In this document: piece after piece, positions 24,937 through 33,723 of the stretch
How the letters are laid out: every line of letters starts with the position of its first letter
Numbering within the stretch: the stretch's first letter is position 1
Program-made: the position numbers and the translations under genes
Notes under the pieces: model-generated
What the model was told of the DNA's origin: nothing
Seen by the model: only the letters and a program-made list of their open reading frames with translations
Databases searched by the model: none
Assembly (NCBI GenBank): GCA_013178185.1
Contig: JABLXC010000009.1
Location: 1 to 64,000, forward strand
DNA length: 64,000 bases
DNA from: Anaerolineae bacterium
Lineage (GTDB): Bacteria > Chloroflexota > Anaerolineae > Anaerolineales > Anaerolineaceae
Reading direction: 5' to 3'

Positions 24937-25149
24937 ATGAATCGAATACCATGTAAATACTGCGGCAGAGAGATCCCGCCGGAGGCGAATTTTTGTTGGT
25001 ACTGCAACCGGCAGTTGATCTCTCAACCTGAGCGACCCGAAACTGGGCAAAAATATAAGAGTGCTAAGCAGCGAGCGCTTGTTTGGGCATTTGCGCTTGT
25101 GATCGGTCTGGCGATTATCCTCTTTTTTGTCATTGGGTCAGGCGGCTGA
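24937..25149 (+). CDS. Zinc-ribbon membrane protein
   Basis: A 70-residue protein: an N-terminal zinc ribbon CKYCGREIPPEANFCWYC (four cysteines, residues about 6-24), a polar linker, and one transmembrane helix near the C-terminus (ALVWAFALVIGLAIILFFVIG). ATG after AAAGGAGAC. It follows valS by 53 bp and ends before a strong terminator. Function unknown; such small proteins are common and often lie near translation genes. Confidence 0.75.
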   Translation: MNRIPCKYCGREIPPEANFCWYCNRQLISQPERPETGQKYKSAKQRALVWAFALVIGLAIILFFVIGSGG

Positions 25150-25213
25150 CCGGCGGCTGCACTCACGTTGGCGCTCGATTTTAGGTGAAATACAGGCTGC
25201 GAGATTGTCTATA

Positions 25214-25251
25214 AAGAGGTTGGCGATGTTCAGAGTCGCCAACCTCTTTTG
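25214..25251 (+). terminator. Strong terminator after the zinc-ribbon gene (probably bidirectional)
   Basis: AGAGGTTGGCGA (25215-25226) pairs perfectly with TCGCCAACCTCT (25236-25247), followed by TTTTGATTT. The minus-strand gene ending at 25283 converges on it. Confidence 0.88.
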
Positions 25252-25282
25252 ATTTGAATCCTTATTGCAGGCCACGAGAATC

Positions 25283-25825
25283 TCAGTGAGCCGCCCTGGA
25301 CTGGAGGAGCTCTACCACTTTTGTGACGCTGGCCTTTTGTTCGGGCGGAAGTCGGATGGAAATGCTTTTAGGTTTCCAAATCCTGGTCCACCGCCCTGTA
25401 ATAACATCGCGCGTCTGCCCGGAGTTGGCGTATTCAATTTCGAGATAAGTTGCCTTCGAGCCGAAAGACTCTTTTTCGACCAGCATAACCTGATCCAAAC
25501 GGTTGCCAATACCGGACCACAAATGCAAGTCTTTGCCGGTATAGGCGCAATCCTGGGCAATCAAGATAAGGTTTTCACCATCCTTCCACTGCGCCAGGAC
25601 GTTGTCTCCGCTCACCAATTTGTTGATCCGCTGCCAGCGGTAGAAATAGATGCCAGCTATGATCAATCCGCAGATAGCCAGACCTGCACCGAGGAAAATC
25701 CCGAACATTTTTGCCAACCCTTGCAGCAGGCCGTCCGCGACTGCCAGACTAAACCATACCCCCCCTGCCAGAAGGATCCCCAGGCCGACGAGCGTCCATA
25801 TTTTTTCTTTCTTTGCGATCACCAT
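25283..25825 (-). CDS. Uncharacterised two-helix membrane protein
   Basis: A 180-residue protein with two hydrophobic helices (about residues 9-29 and 38-62), followed by a soluble domain of about 115 residues rich in beta-strand patterning (..NVLAQWKDGENLILIAQDCAY..). No catalytic motif is recognisable; the soluble part may be PH-like. ATG at 25825 after AAGGGAGGG. The end of the preceding DUF3795 gene overlaps its first 77 bp in another frame. Confidence 0.7.
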   Translation of the reverse strand: MVIAKKEKIWTLVGLGILLAGGVWFSLAVADGLLQGLAKMFGIFLGAGLAICGLIIAGIYFYRWQRINKLVSGDNVLAQWKDGENLILIAQDCAYTGKDLHLWSGIGNRLDQVMLVEKESFGSKATYLEIEYANSGQTRDVITGRWTRIWKPKSISIRLPPEQKASVTKVVELLQSRAAH

Positions 25826-26291
25826 GTTTCCCTCCCTTTTTTATAACCTGTGCATCCTGTTGTATTCCAGTGGTTTTTGGGCATTCTGATCTACCCGACC
25901 GCAGGTCATCAAGCCGCTTTTTGTTCTCGTAAGGCCGGATGATGCGAAGGTAGTCCTCTGACGAGATTTCCCGATTGACCCTTTGTTTCAATTCCTCGCA
26001 CATAACGAGGCGCTCGGCGAGTTTTGCGCAGTCGTATTTCTGGCACTGTGAGCAATTTTCTATCCCCTTTTCGATGACGCAGGGCCGGAAAGGGCAGTCC
26101 TGGTCGATCAGTTTTGGGTTCTCTGTCAGGCGCCCATCGCAACAAATTTCGGCGGGAGGTAGGCGAAAGCCAAAGTACTGGTACCAGCCGTCGCTCGGAA
26201 TTTGCCATTTGGAGGAGGCGGCTCTGACATTGGGCTGATAAGCCAGGCAGAGGTCGCAGCGGTAGCCGCATCTTGTTAAGATTGGAACCAT
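25749..26291 (-). CDS. DUF3795-type cysteine-rich protein with abnormal C-terminus
   Basis: The first ~135 residues carry the DUF3795 pattern of paired cysteines: CGYRCDLCLAY, ..CCDGRL.., CPFRPCVIEKG, CSQCQKYDC. These probably bind zinc or an iron-sulfur cluster. Family members usually end shortly after the ..PYENKKRLDDLR.. segment. Here translation runs on for about 44 more polar residues, through the start of the next gene, suggesting a lost stop codon or a small frameshift. Function unknown. Confidence 0.7.
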   Translation of the reverse strand: MVPILTRCGYRCDLCLAYQPNVRAASSKWQIPSDGWYQYFGFRLPPAEICCDGRLTENPKLIDQDCPFRPCVIEKGIENCSQCQKYDCAKLAERLVMCEELKQRVNREISSEDYLRIIRPYENKKRLDDLRSGRSECPKTTGIQQDAQVIKKGGKHGDRKERKNMDARRPGDPSGRGGMV

Positions 26292-26547
26292 TTGATGACC
26301 TCAGAATGGATGATGCTTTACCAGTTTTTGAATTGTTCCATTTGATTATCGCGCCAAGCGAGTGGAAAAGCGTAGTTGGTTAAGGGATTAGAATTCCTGA
26401 CCGGCATGCCATTCGAAGGACAGCAGAGCGCTCAGGCGGTTGTCTGGTTTATTGGAAGGAGGGGGGATTCCCCAAGAGTTTGGGATCCAGGAAGGCGACC
26501 ATCTGCTCAGGATAGTTGTTAGCGTATTGAGGCAATTCTTATTGGCG

Positions 26548-28251
26548 CTAGTTCCCCAGCCTTTTTTGCTCCAACTCAAAGATGCGGCGCAGGATGGCGA
26601 CGCTGCAAGCATAGGTCGAGTCCATGCCAAAATAAGAGAGGGCGCCGGCGCCGAGGTTTTTCCCCTTACTGAGGGGGGTGTCTGAGGCGTAGTGCAAAAT
26701 ACCGATATCAAAGGGGACGCCGTAGAGGTTGACGATCTCGTTGACGGGGTGGCGTTTGGGGCGGTACATTTCATATACTGCCGACAGGTATGGCCCGGCC
26801 TCCATCTCGATATCCGTATAGCCCTCGCGGTACATGACATCCATAATGCGGGCGTTCTGCAAAAAAGTACCAAGCACGCTGACAGCTTTTTGGTTGTCAA
26901 GAACGGTGCCGTAAATCAGATACGGCAGCACATTTTGCGCGCTAAACGCATTTTGGAAAATGTAGGTGTTTTGAGAATGTTCATCCTGCACGACGTTGGG
27001 GATCATGACGTCGCCGCGCACGCCGTTCAAGGTAGCGGCTTTGCCCATGAAATAAACGCCCAGGATGGGGCCACTGTGCTCGGCTACTTTTGCCAGGATG
27101 TTGTAAGCCGCCAGTCCGAGAGGGTAATCAATATTTAGAATCAAGGCGTTGCTTTTTTTCAAGAAAGTCAGATCGCCATCGCTCAGTCGGGGGTCGGTTG
27201 TTAGGGGATCAACCTTTGATAATTGGATAATATCTGCTTCGACATCGAAGGAATGAATGCTTGGAATGCGAATGACGCCTTTAGCCTCTTCATCCTGACG
27301 CTGGGCTTCCAGCAGGCGCCTGCCGCGCTCAGATTGCTGGTATTTTTTCAAGATGTAGTATAAGAAATTGCTCTCGGTAGAAGGGACGGCGCTGCCGCGA
27401 ATAGCTTCCCATTCGGCGATAAGATTGCCATCTTCCGAATCCTGGAGATATTGGATGAGTTCCTCTTTCTTGCTGAGGGCAAAACCGGTGAAGAGGTTGG
27501 GGATGCTGTGCGGGTTGCTGGATACAAAGTAGAGCGGGCATTCCTGCAGGTCGGGGAAAGCGGATTCTATATTGTCGAGCCAGGCGCGGGTGGCGCGCCA
27601 GTATTCACTCAACGAGCTGTCAAGCAGCAGAACGCGCAGCTTGACCTCATGGTCGGCGATCTGGTTTAACATGCTGCCAAACCTTGCCCCCCAAATGGTT
27701 TCCAGGCGACCGAGGTCATCCACCGAGATTTCCAACAGGCGAGCTAACCGCGAAAATGCCCGGTTGTCCCCCGCAGTGACCTGGGAGATGACCTCAGAAG
27801 GGCATTTCTGGAGAAGCAGGTGCATTTTGTTCCACTCGATCTGGAAGGCCGTCAACGCCGGAATGACATCTTCTATGTCGGAACGGCTGGCAATGATGCA
27901 GGCCAGCGTGTCTTGTCCATTGAACAAACAACGCCTGCGCCGGGCACGCGCAGGGGTTTCTTCCCAATTTTCAACGTTGTAGCCCCTTTTTGCAAACATG
28001 GACGTGCTTTGGCCCAAGACGACTGTGCGCACGTCCGATATCACCTCAGGGAGGCGGAGGAGCGTGTAAATGAAAGCGGAGACATCCGGCGCGATCTCTC
28101 TGGCGTGAGGATGCAACAGGGAACTGGTGGCGGCGTGCACTTCTTCGAGTGTGCGGATCTGCACCTCAGTGGTAGAGCGCAGCAGTGAATAAATGGTGCG
28201 CAAGTAGAGTTCGATTTCTTCTGAAGCGGTGCTGGGAACTTTTCTTTCCAT
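26548..28251 (-). CDS. Large uncharacterised protein (possibly DUF6909-type)
   Basis: A 567-residue soluble protein with no signal peptide. The N-terminal half is helical and contains ..RRRRCLFNGQDTLACIIASRSDIEDVIP... The C-terminal half (from about residue 370) resembles the nucleoside-phosphorylase/AMP-nucleosidase fold, with ..GYTDIEMEAGPYLSAVYEM.. recalling the EMEGA signature of that superfamily. The name is from memory of a conserved unknown family and is tentative. It stands alone; 26292-26547 downstream and 28252-28546 upstream contain no gene (a TGTAGGG/CCCTACA hairpin lies at 28432-28449). Confidence 0.6.
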   Translation of the reverse strand: MERKVPSTASEEIELYLRTIYSLLRSTTEVQIRTLEEVHAATSSLLHPHAREIAPDVSAFIYTLLRLPEVISDVRTVVLGQSTSMFAKRGYNVENWEETPARARRRRCLFNGQDTLACIIASRSDIEDVIPALTAFQIEWNKMHLLLQKCPSEVISQVTAGDNRAFSRLARLLEISVDDLGRLETIWGARFGSMLNQIADHEVKLRVLLLDSSLSEYWRATRAWLDNIESAFPDLQECPLYFVSSNPHSIPNLFTGFALSKKEELIQYLQDSEDGNLIAEWEAIRGSAVPSTESNFLYYILKKYQQSERGRRLLEAQRQDEEAKGVIRIPSIHSFDVEADIIQLSKVDPLTTDPRLSDGDLTFLKKSNALILNIDYPLGLAAYNILAKVAEHSGPILGVYFMGKAATLNGVRGDVMIPNVVQDEHSQNTYIFQNAFSAQNVLPYLIYGTVLDNQKAVSVLGTFLQNARIMDVMYREGYTDIEMEAGPYLSAVYEMYRPKRHPVNEIVNLYGVPFDIGILHYASDTPLSKGKNLGAGALSYFGMDSTYACSVAILRRIFELEQKRLGN

Positions 28252-28546
28252 CGAGCGATCTCATTTTTCCTGTTATTGTAACATAGCGGTTCTTTGTCTG
28301 GTTTGCCTGTTCTTGCGCTGAAGTTTCGAGGCTTTTTGAGGCTCTGATCTCGACTCTGCTTGCCAGTGCATCAAAATCTGGCTGATTAGTAAACCGGTCA
28401 AAATGATATCTTTGGGCGCTGGGGAACAACCTGTAGGGCTCACCCTACAAAAGTGTTTGCTCTATCCCCTCCGTTGTTCTTATATAATATATTGGAAACG
28501 GGGTTGATAAATTAAATTTTCATCGTCATTTTATTGGAGAACTGGT

Positions 28547-29209
28547 TTGAGAAATAAGTCGCTGCGGGTAAATATTGGGTGTGGACCAAACCCGATTCCG
28601 GGATGGTTAAATTTTGATAATTCTCTCAGCGTCCGGCTGGCCGCTTATCCGGTAGTTGTGCCGTTGATGGACAGGCTGGGTCTCCTGGAAGAAGGGAACA
28701 AGCGGATGATACACATTAGCCAGGAGACACCAATTCTATGGACGGATGCAGCTTGTTCCATCCCGCTGCCAGCGGGCTCTGTGGAGGTCTTATACAGTTC
28801 TCACATGATCGAGCATCTAGACCGAGAACAGGCTCAAAGTTTTCTTAAGGAAGCTCACCGGGTGCTGCGAAAAGGGGGCATCATCCGTCTGGTTACGCCA
28901 GATTTAAGAAAGATGGCGGAAGAATACATCAGGCATGGCGATGCAGATGAACTGGTCGCGAAGACACTGCTGGCAACACCCCGGCCCAAGAGTCTGAGGG
29001 AAAAAATTAGATTTTTACTGGTAGGGTATCGCCATCATCTCTGGATGTATGATGGTCCTTCACTGGCACGCTTGCTGCTGGAGGCGGGCTTTAGCGATGC
29101 TCATGTCTTTGGCCCGGGTCAGACGCTGCTCAATGAACCGGCGGGATTGGATCTCTATGAACGGATGGATGAGAGCGTGTACGTAGAAGGACACAAGGGG
29201 GCGAGCTAG
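28547..29209 (+). CDS. SAM-dependent methyltransferase (class I)
   Basis: A 220-residue protein with motif I ..RVNIGCGPNPIPGW.., an acidic motif II region, and ..VLYSSHMIEHLDREQAQSFLKEAHRVLRKGG.., the Methyltransf_11 pattern. Similar proteins occur in polysaccharide gene clusters, but no such genes surround it. TTG start at 28547, with GGAGAA 6 bp before. A TATAAT (28483-28488) lies upstream without a good -35. Confidence 0.82.
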   Translation: MRNKSLRVNIGCGPNPIPGWLNFDNSLSVRLAAYPVVVPLMDRLGLLEEGNKRMIHISQETPILWTDAACSIPLPAGSVEVLYSSHMIEHLDREQAQSFLKEAHRVLRKGGIIRLVTPDLRKMAEEYIRHGDADELVAKTLLATPRPKSLREKIRFLLVGYRHHLWMYDGPSLARLLLEAGFSDAHVFGPGQTLLNEPAGLDLYERMDESVYVEGHKGAS

Positions 29210-29310
29210 ACGAGCAAGCGGGTGGTAGCCTCCCGCATCGGTTAAAATGGATCCTAAAGGCAGCGCCGCAGATGCTGCGCATAGATTTCTCATTCTCAAG
29301 GAGTGCGTTG

Positions 29311-30210
29311 ATGAAGAGGATTGGCTATATTGGTCTTGGTATTATGGGAAAATCGATCGCTCGCAATATCCTTAAAGCAGGTTTCCCGCTGGTTGTGCAT
29401 AACCGCAGCCGGGCAGCGGTAGATGAGCTGGTCGCGGAGGGAGCTGAACCGGCTTTTTCACCAGCTGAAGTGGCTTCGAAAGTGGATATTGTTTTTACGA
29501 ACCTGCCGGATTCACCGGACGTTGAGCAGGCTGCACTGGGGGAAATGGGAATTATCGCTGGCGCGCATAGCGGCCTGATTTTCGTGGATAACTCAACCAT
29601 CAAACCGTCCACAACCCGGCTGATTGCTGATCGGCTGGGAGAGGAAGGCATTGCCTGTTTGGACGCCCCAGTCAGCGGTGGCGATATCGGGGCACAGCAG
29701 GGTACGCTTGCCATCATGGTGGGGGGGCCTGCCAGCGCCTTGGAAGAAGTTCGACCGGTTTTTGAGGCGATGGGCAAGACCATCACGCATGTCGGCGACA
29801 GTGGCGCTGGTCAGGTTGCCAAAGCTGCTAACCAAATCATGGTGGCGGCGCAGATGGTCGCCATGGCCGAACTGCTTATCTTTGCTCAAAAGGCAGGGGC
29901 AGACCCGCGCCGGGTGGTGGAGGCAATTCGCGGTGGGGCGGCGCAGTGCTGGACGCTGGATGTTAAGTCGCCGAGGATCTTTGAGGGCAACCGCAGTCCG
30001 GGATTCAAAGCCCGTATGCAGTTGAAGGACATGAAAATTGTCCTGGAGACTGCCCAGCAATATGGCATCCCGCTGGTTTCAGCGGCGGTGCATACTCAGC
30101 TATACGAGGCGATGGTACAAAACGGATTAGGCGAGCTGGATAATTCGGGGATTTTGACCTTGATCGAGCAAATGGCTGGGGAGGTTCTAAAAACGGATCC
30201 AATCCGTTAG
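29311..30210 (+). CDS. NAD(P)-dependent beta-hydroxyacid dehydrogenase (GarR/HIBADH family)
   Basis: A 299-residue enzyme. The Rossmann motif GLGIMG (residues 8-13) is followed by ..VVHNRSRAAVDEL... The substrate motif DAPVSGGDIGAQQGTLAIMVGG and the catalytic Lys in GAGQVAKAANQ identify the 3-hydroxyisobutyrate/2-hydroxy-3-oxopropionate (tartronate semialdehyde) reductase family. ATG at 29311 after AAGGAG. The 3' end overlaps the convergent hydrogenase protease gene by 24 bp. Exact substrate not decidable. Confidence 0.88.
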   Translation: MKRIGYIGLGIMGKSIARNILKAGFPLVVHNRSRAAVDELVAEGAEPAFSPAEVASKVDIVFTNLPDSPDVEQAALGEMGIIAGAHSGLIFVDNSTIKPSTTRLIADRLGEEGIACLDAPVSGGDIGAQQGTLAIMVGGPASALEEVRPVFEAMGKTITHVGDSGAGQVAKAANQIMVAAQMVAMAELLIFAQKAGADPRRVVEAIRGGAAQCWTLDVKSPRIFEGNRSPGFKARMQLKDMKIVLETAQQYGIPLVSAAVHTQLYEAMVQNGLGELDNSGILTLIEQMAGEVLKTDPIR

Positions 30211-30732
30211 GATCTTTGCCAACTCGCGGCTCAATTGCCGGACAGCTTTTTTGACTGCGGGGGAAGGCGGCGTATCAAATTCAACCGAACCGGCCTGTAT
30301 GCCCAACAAGGCAACCGGCCGCTGCATTTCCTGGAACAGATATTTACCAAAGACGGTGGGCGGCAGGCCATGCGTTAGAGCGCTGACTCCGTTGATGTCC
30401 TGCCAATCCAACCAGACGATTTTTCCGACAGGTTCTCCTGCGTCCACGGCATCCACCAACAAGACCAGGTCTGGTTGGAAGTGCCGGATAGGCCCCGTAA
30501 AGTTTTCAGGTGCGGGGCCAGCTTCTACTAGCATGATTTTTAAATCTGGCGGTAAAAGAAGCCGCAGGCGTCGGATTACCTGCACGCCTGCGGCGTCGTC
30601 GCCGTTCAGTTCGTTGCCGATTCCGATCACAGCCAGGCGGGGGAGCTGGCTGGACTGCCCGTGATCGTTACTCCTGAATGCAAGGTTCTTCAACGCCAGC
30701 GTTAGCGGCTTTTTCCAGGAGGAATTCGACAT
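30187..30732 (-). CDS. hycI: [NiFe]-hydrogenase maturation protease (HycI-type, M52)
   Basis: The endopeptidase that cleaves the C-terminal tail of the hydrogenase large subunit after nickel insertion. The fold signature is ..VIGIGNELNGDDAAG.. (metal-binding Glu and Asp), ..LLVDAVDAG.. and ..THGLPPTVFGKYL... The N-terminus is uncertain: the start at 30732 (MSNSSWKK) follows AAGGATGAGG, but it gives a ~30-residue extension over typical HycI. Last gene of the hydrogenase operon, overlapping the NuoI-like gene by 65 bp. Its presence supports a true NiFe hydrogenase rather than complex I. Confidence 0.88.
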   Translation of the reverse strand: MSNSSWKKPLTLALKNLAFRSNDHGQSSQLPRLAVIGIGNELNGDDAAGVQVIRRLRLLLPPDLKIMLVEAGPAPENFTGPIRHFQPDLVLLVDAVDAGEPVGKIVWLDWQDINGVSALTHGLPPTVFGKYLFQEMQRPVALLGIQAGSVEFDTPPSPAVKKAVRQLSRELAKILTDWIRF

Positions 30733-31096
30733 CCTCATCCTTGCCATAATGCACTACAAATGCTTCCCGCTTTGTCGTTGCCAATTCCCACTGCTCATCC
30801 GACATTGCCAGGCACTTGAAACGACAGTTCTGGACGCATTGAGCGCAGTAAACACACCGGTCGGGATAGTATCGCATGACAAAGCGTTTATTGACCTTGT
30901 CCACTGTAACCAGTTCGATGGCGTTAGCCGGGCAGTCTTTGATGCAAAGCTGGCAGCCAGTGCATTTGCTGGGATCATACTGCAGCGCTCCCCGCAAATC
31001 TTCAGGAGCCGGGTTTTTGACGAATGGATATAGTTCGGTCGCGGGTTTCTTGAAAAGTGAACGGAGGATATCTCCTAACATTGCGCCAATTTTCAT
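30668..31096 (-). CDS. Group 4 hydrogenase ferredoxin-like subunit (NuoI/HycF-like)
   Basis: A 142-residue protein with two [4Fe-4S] motifs: CTGCQLCIKDCP (from about residue 44) and CVYCAQCVQNCRFKC (about 81-95). It carries electrons between ferredoxin and the small subunit. The second motif ends in NCRFKC in place of the usual CP. It follows the NuoH-like gene by 4 bp. Confidence 0.92.
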   Translation of the reverse strand: MKIGAMLGDILRSLFKKPATELYPFVKNPAPEDLRGALQYDPSKCTGCQLCIKDCPANAIELVTVDKVNKRFVMRYYPDRCVYCAQCVQNCRFKCLAMSDEQWELATTKREAFVVHYGKDEDVEFLLEKAANAGVEEPCIQE

Positions 31097-31100
31097 CGTT

Positions 31101-32018
31101 TTACCCTCGCAATAAGATCAGAACCAGTAATTGGGCCAGCGCCAGCAGGGCGCCAACTCGCCACCACAATCCGACCGTTTGATCAATGCGCAAGCGGGCG
31201 AACAGGGATTGCAACCCTGCCATGACGACCAGGAGGCCCATCGTCTTCAACAGAAATTCTATCGGATTTGCCAGGCCGCCCAGGTAAAAAGCCGCCACAA
31301 GCGTAAGGCCAATGACGAGCTCTACATCCTTGCCGATGCGAAACAGCGCCAGACCGCGCCCGCTGTATTCGGTCAAGGCGCCGGACACAATCTCGGTTTC
31401 TGCTTCGGGGGCGTCAAAGGGGGGGAGTTCCAACTTCCCCATCAGCCCAACCAGCGCCACCACGAAGCCAATCGGTTGGGTTATGATGAACCACAGACTG
31501 TTGCCAGCCTGGGCGTTGATCTGGCTGATTTGCCAGCTGCCTGTAACGATGGCAGGACCGAGCAGCGCCAGTAAAAAGGGGGCCTCATATGAAAAAAGCT
31601 GGGTCAGCGTGCGGGTCGCGCCCACCAATGAAAAGCGGTCTACCGTGTTGGCGCCCGCCAACCCCATACACAGGCTCATCATTGAAAGCAGGTAAAGCGT
31701 AACGATTAAATCGCCAGGGAAGGAGAAGGAAGGTTTAAAGCCGATGAGGGGTACATATAATGCGGCCGTCAAGGCGCCTGCTAGCGCTAACACGGGCAGT
31801 AGGAGGAAAAGCCCGCGATGGACTTCTTGGGGAATAATTTCTTCTTTTGCAAGCAGTTTGACGACATCGGCCAGCGGTTGGAACCAGCGCGGTCCAATCC
31901 GGTTTTGAAAGCGGGCCACCAATTTGCGGTCTACCCATTCATATACCAATCCACTGCCGAGCAGGAACAGCCCGCCCGGAAATATCAGGAGTGATAGAAG
32001 GATCCATGCTGTGTTCAT
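31101..32018 (-). CDS. Group 4 hydrogenase membrane subunit (NuoH/HycD-like)
   Basis: A 305-residue integral membrane protein with about eight helices. It contains ..VYEWVDRKLVARFQNRIGPRW.. and ..LADVVKLLAKEEIIP.., the NuoH signatures at the cytoplasmic face next to the proton-translocating E channel, and ..PFDAPEAETEIVSG... It anchors the catalytic arm to the membrane. It overlaps the large-subunit gene by 4 bp. Confidence 0.93.
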   Translation of the reverse strand: MNTAWILLSLLIFPGGLFLLGSGLVYEWVDRKLVARFQNRIGPRWFQPLADVVKLLAKEEIIPQEVHRGLFLLLPVLALAGALTAALYVPLIGFKPSFSFPGDLIVTLYLLSMMSLCMGLAGANTVDRFSLVGATRTLTQLFSYEAPFLLALLGPAIVTGSWQISQINAQAGNSLWFIITQPIGFVVALVGLMGKLELPPFDAPEAETEIVSGALTEYSGRGLALFRIGKDVELVIGLTLVAAFYLGGLANPIEFLLKTMGLLVVMAGLQSLFARLRIDQTVGLWWRVGALLALAQLLVLILLRG

Positions 32019-33196
32019 CGGTAATATTCTATCCCGTATTGTCGCAAGTTTTCCCAGGACCAGGTCTGGGATTGATCAGGACGATTTACACGCACCATGC
32101 GGTCGTTGCACGAGAAACAAGGGTCAATGCCGGCCAGCAGCATGGGCATATCAGCCAGCTTGTGGCCAACTGCGACCGAAGTAACTGTGCCCCAGTTGCA
32201 CAGGCTTGGGGTACGCACTTTGATGCGGTCAGGCTTGTCACCGCCAGTGCTTTTGATGAAATATACCAGTTCACCGCGCGGTGCTTCTACCCGGCTGATG
32301 GTTTCCCCTTCTGGGATGCGCCGGGGGACTCTGGTGGCCAGTTCGCCGCCTGGAAGGCGATCCAGTATCTCACGGATGACGCGATAGCAATCCAGACATT
32401 CGTTCATACGGACGACAAAGCGAGCGTGCAGGTCTCCCTCGGTAGCAGTAATCAAACGTACAGGAAATTCATGATAGCCTGCATAGGGCGCTTCCACCCG
32501 AAGGTCGCGAGGGACTCCTGAGGCGCGAGCTGTTGGGCCAACCGCGCCCAATTCTTCGGCTTGCTGGCGGCTCATGGTTCCAACATCTCGTGTTCTGCCT
32601 AAGAAGGTCTCATCCGTATTGATAACTTTTAGATAATGATGGGTGCGCTCTTCCAGAAAATCCAACCCTTTGCGGATGGCTGTGATCTTCTCGTCATCCA
32701 AGTCTATTTTTACGCCGCCGAGGATGTTGGTCGAGTAGTGAACGCGGTTGCCGGTGATCATTTCCAACAGATCCATCACGGTTTCCCGGTCTCGCCAGGA
32801 GAACATAAAGAGTGTATCAAAACCGCCTTCGTGCGCTGCTACACCAAGCCAGAGCAAATGGCTGTGAATACGTTCCAACTCTGCCACCAACGTCCGTATG
32901 GCCTGGGCGCGCGGTGGGGCAACAACATTTGCCAGCTTTTCGACCCCCAGGGTGTAGGCTGTAGCATGGATGTGAGAACAAATGCCGCAGACCCGTTCTA
33001 GAAGGTAGATATTCTGCGTCCAGTTGCGGGCTTCGGCGCCTTTTTCGATGCCGCGATGAACGTATCCCAGCCGGACGGCTGCGCCGGTAACGATTTCGCC
33101 CTCAACGGCAAATTCAAAATGACCGGGCTCCTTCAGCGCCGGGTGTTGTGGGCCGATGGGAACGATAAATTTTCCGTTACTATCTTGTTTTTCCAT
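32015..33196 (-). CDS. Group 4 [NiFe]-hydrogenase large (catalytic) subunit
   Basis: A 393-residue NuoD/HycE-like protein that retains both nickel-iron ligand pairs: RVCGICSHIH (Cys70, Cys73) and DPCFSC (Cys360, Cys363). Complex I NuoD has lost these. After the second pair comes NDRM and then a 27-residue tail that the HycI protease would remove. It should interconvert protons and H2 with ferredoxin-type electrons. This copy lacks the NuoC-like N-terminal domain of HycE, which is encoded separately at 33208-33714. Confidence 0.94.
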   Translation of the reverse strand: MEKQDSNGKFIVPIGPQHPALKEPGHFEFAVEGEIVTGAAVRLGYVHRGIEKGAEARNWTQNIYLLERVCGICSHIHATAYTLGVEKLANVVAPPRAQAIRTLVAELERIHSHLLWLGVAAHEGGFDTLFMFSWRDRETVMDLLEMITGNRVHYSTNILGGVKIDLDDEKITAIRKGLDFLEERTHHYLKVINTDETFLGRTRDVGTMSRQQAEELGAVGPTARASGVPRDLRVEAPYAGYHEFPVRLITATEGDLHARFVVRMNECLDCYRVIREILDRLPGGELATRVPRRIPEGETISRVEAPRGELVYFIKSTGGDKPDRIKVRTPSLCNWGTVTSVAVGHKLADMPMLLAGIDPCFSCNDRMVRVNRPDQSQTWSWENLRQYGIEYYR

Positions 33197-33207
33197 CTCA
33201 ATGCCTC

Positions 33208-33714
33208 CTAAGTTTCAACCGGCGGTTCGGCGGCGCCACCGACCATCTGATAAGATTTTCGCAGTGGGTATACGCCTTCTGGCCAGTCGTCTGGCAAGAG
33301 AAGGCGACGAGGGTCTGGCGTTCCAACCACGTTGACGCCAAACATTTCCATTAACTCCCGCTCGTACAACGATGCCGAGGGGATCAGTCCGCACACAGAA
33401 GGCACTTCGGCTTTGCTGTAAGGCAAGCTGATCCGCAGTGTGGCAACGGCAGCGCCCTGGGCAAAATGGTAAAGCACTTCCAGATTGCCTTCGGTGGGGG
33501 CTTCTCCTTCCGCGGTAAGCGGCGCGGGATGATCCAATCCAGTAATGAAGGAAAGATAGCCCCACTGATTCGCTTTAAGAGTTTTTATAGCTTCCAGGAG
33601 GTTTTCAACCGATATGCTAAAGTCTAACCGGTTCTGTTCAGGTTGTTTTACCTCGGTTGCGTATTCTTTGAGTAATTGTTCGACGGTTTGCAAGGCTGCT
33701 TCGGTATCCATCAT
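33208..33714 (-). CDS. Group 4 hydrogenase NuoC-like subunit
   Basis: A 168-residue NuoC/30-kDa-type protein with ..LKANQWGYLSFITGLDHP.., ..ISLPYSKAEVPSVCGLIPSASLYEREL.. and ..FGVNVVGTPDPRRLLLPDDWPEGVYPLRK.., the standard NuoC motif series. Structural partner of the large subunit. ATG at 33714 after TGGAGG. Confidence 0.92.
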   Translation of the reverse strand: MMDTEAALQTVEQLLKEYATEVKQPEQNRLDFSISVENLLEAIKTLKANQWGYLSFITGLDHPAPLTAEGEAPTEGNLEVLYHFAQGAAVATLRISLPYSKAEVPSVCGLIPSASLYERELMEMFGVNVVGTPDPRRLLLPDDWPEGVYPLRKSYQMVGGAAEPPVET

Positions 33715-33723
33715 ATTCCTCCA

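Noticed and set aside
26388-26900. Minus-strand open frame of 170 codons at the end of the large unknown gene
   Set aside because: It overlaps the better-supported 567-residue gene in another frame and has Ser/Thr/Arg-rich, low-information content.
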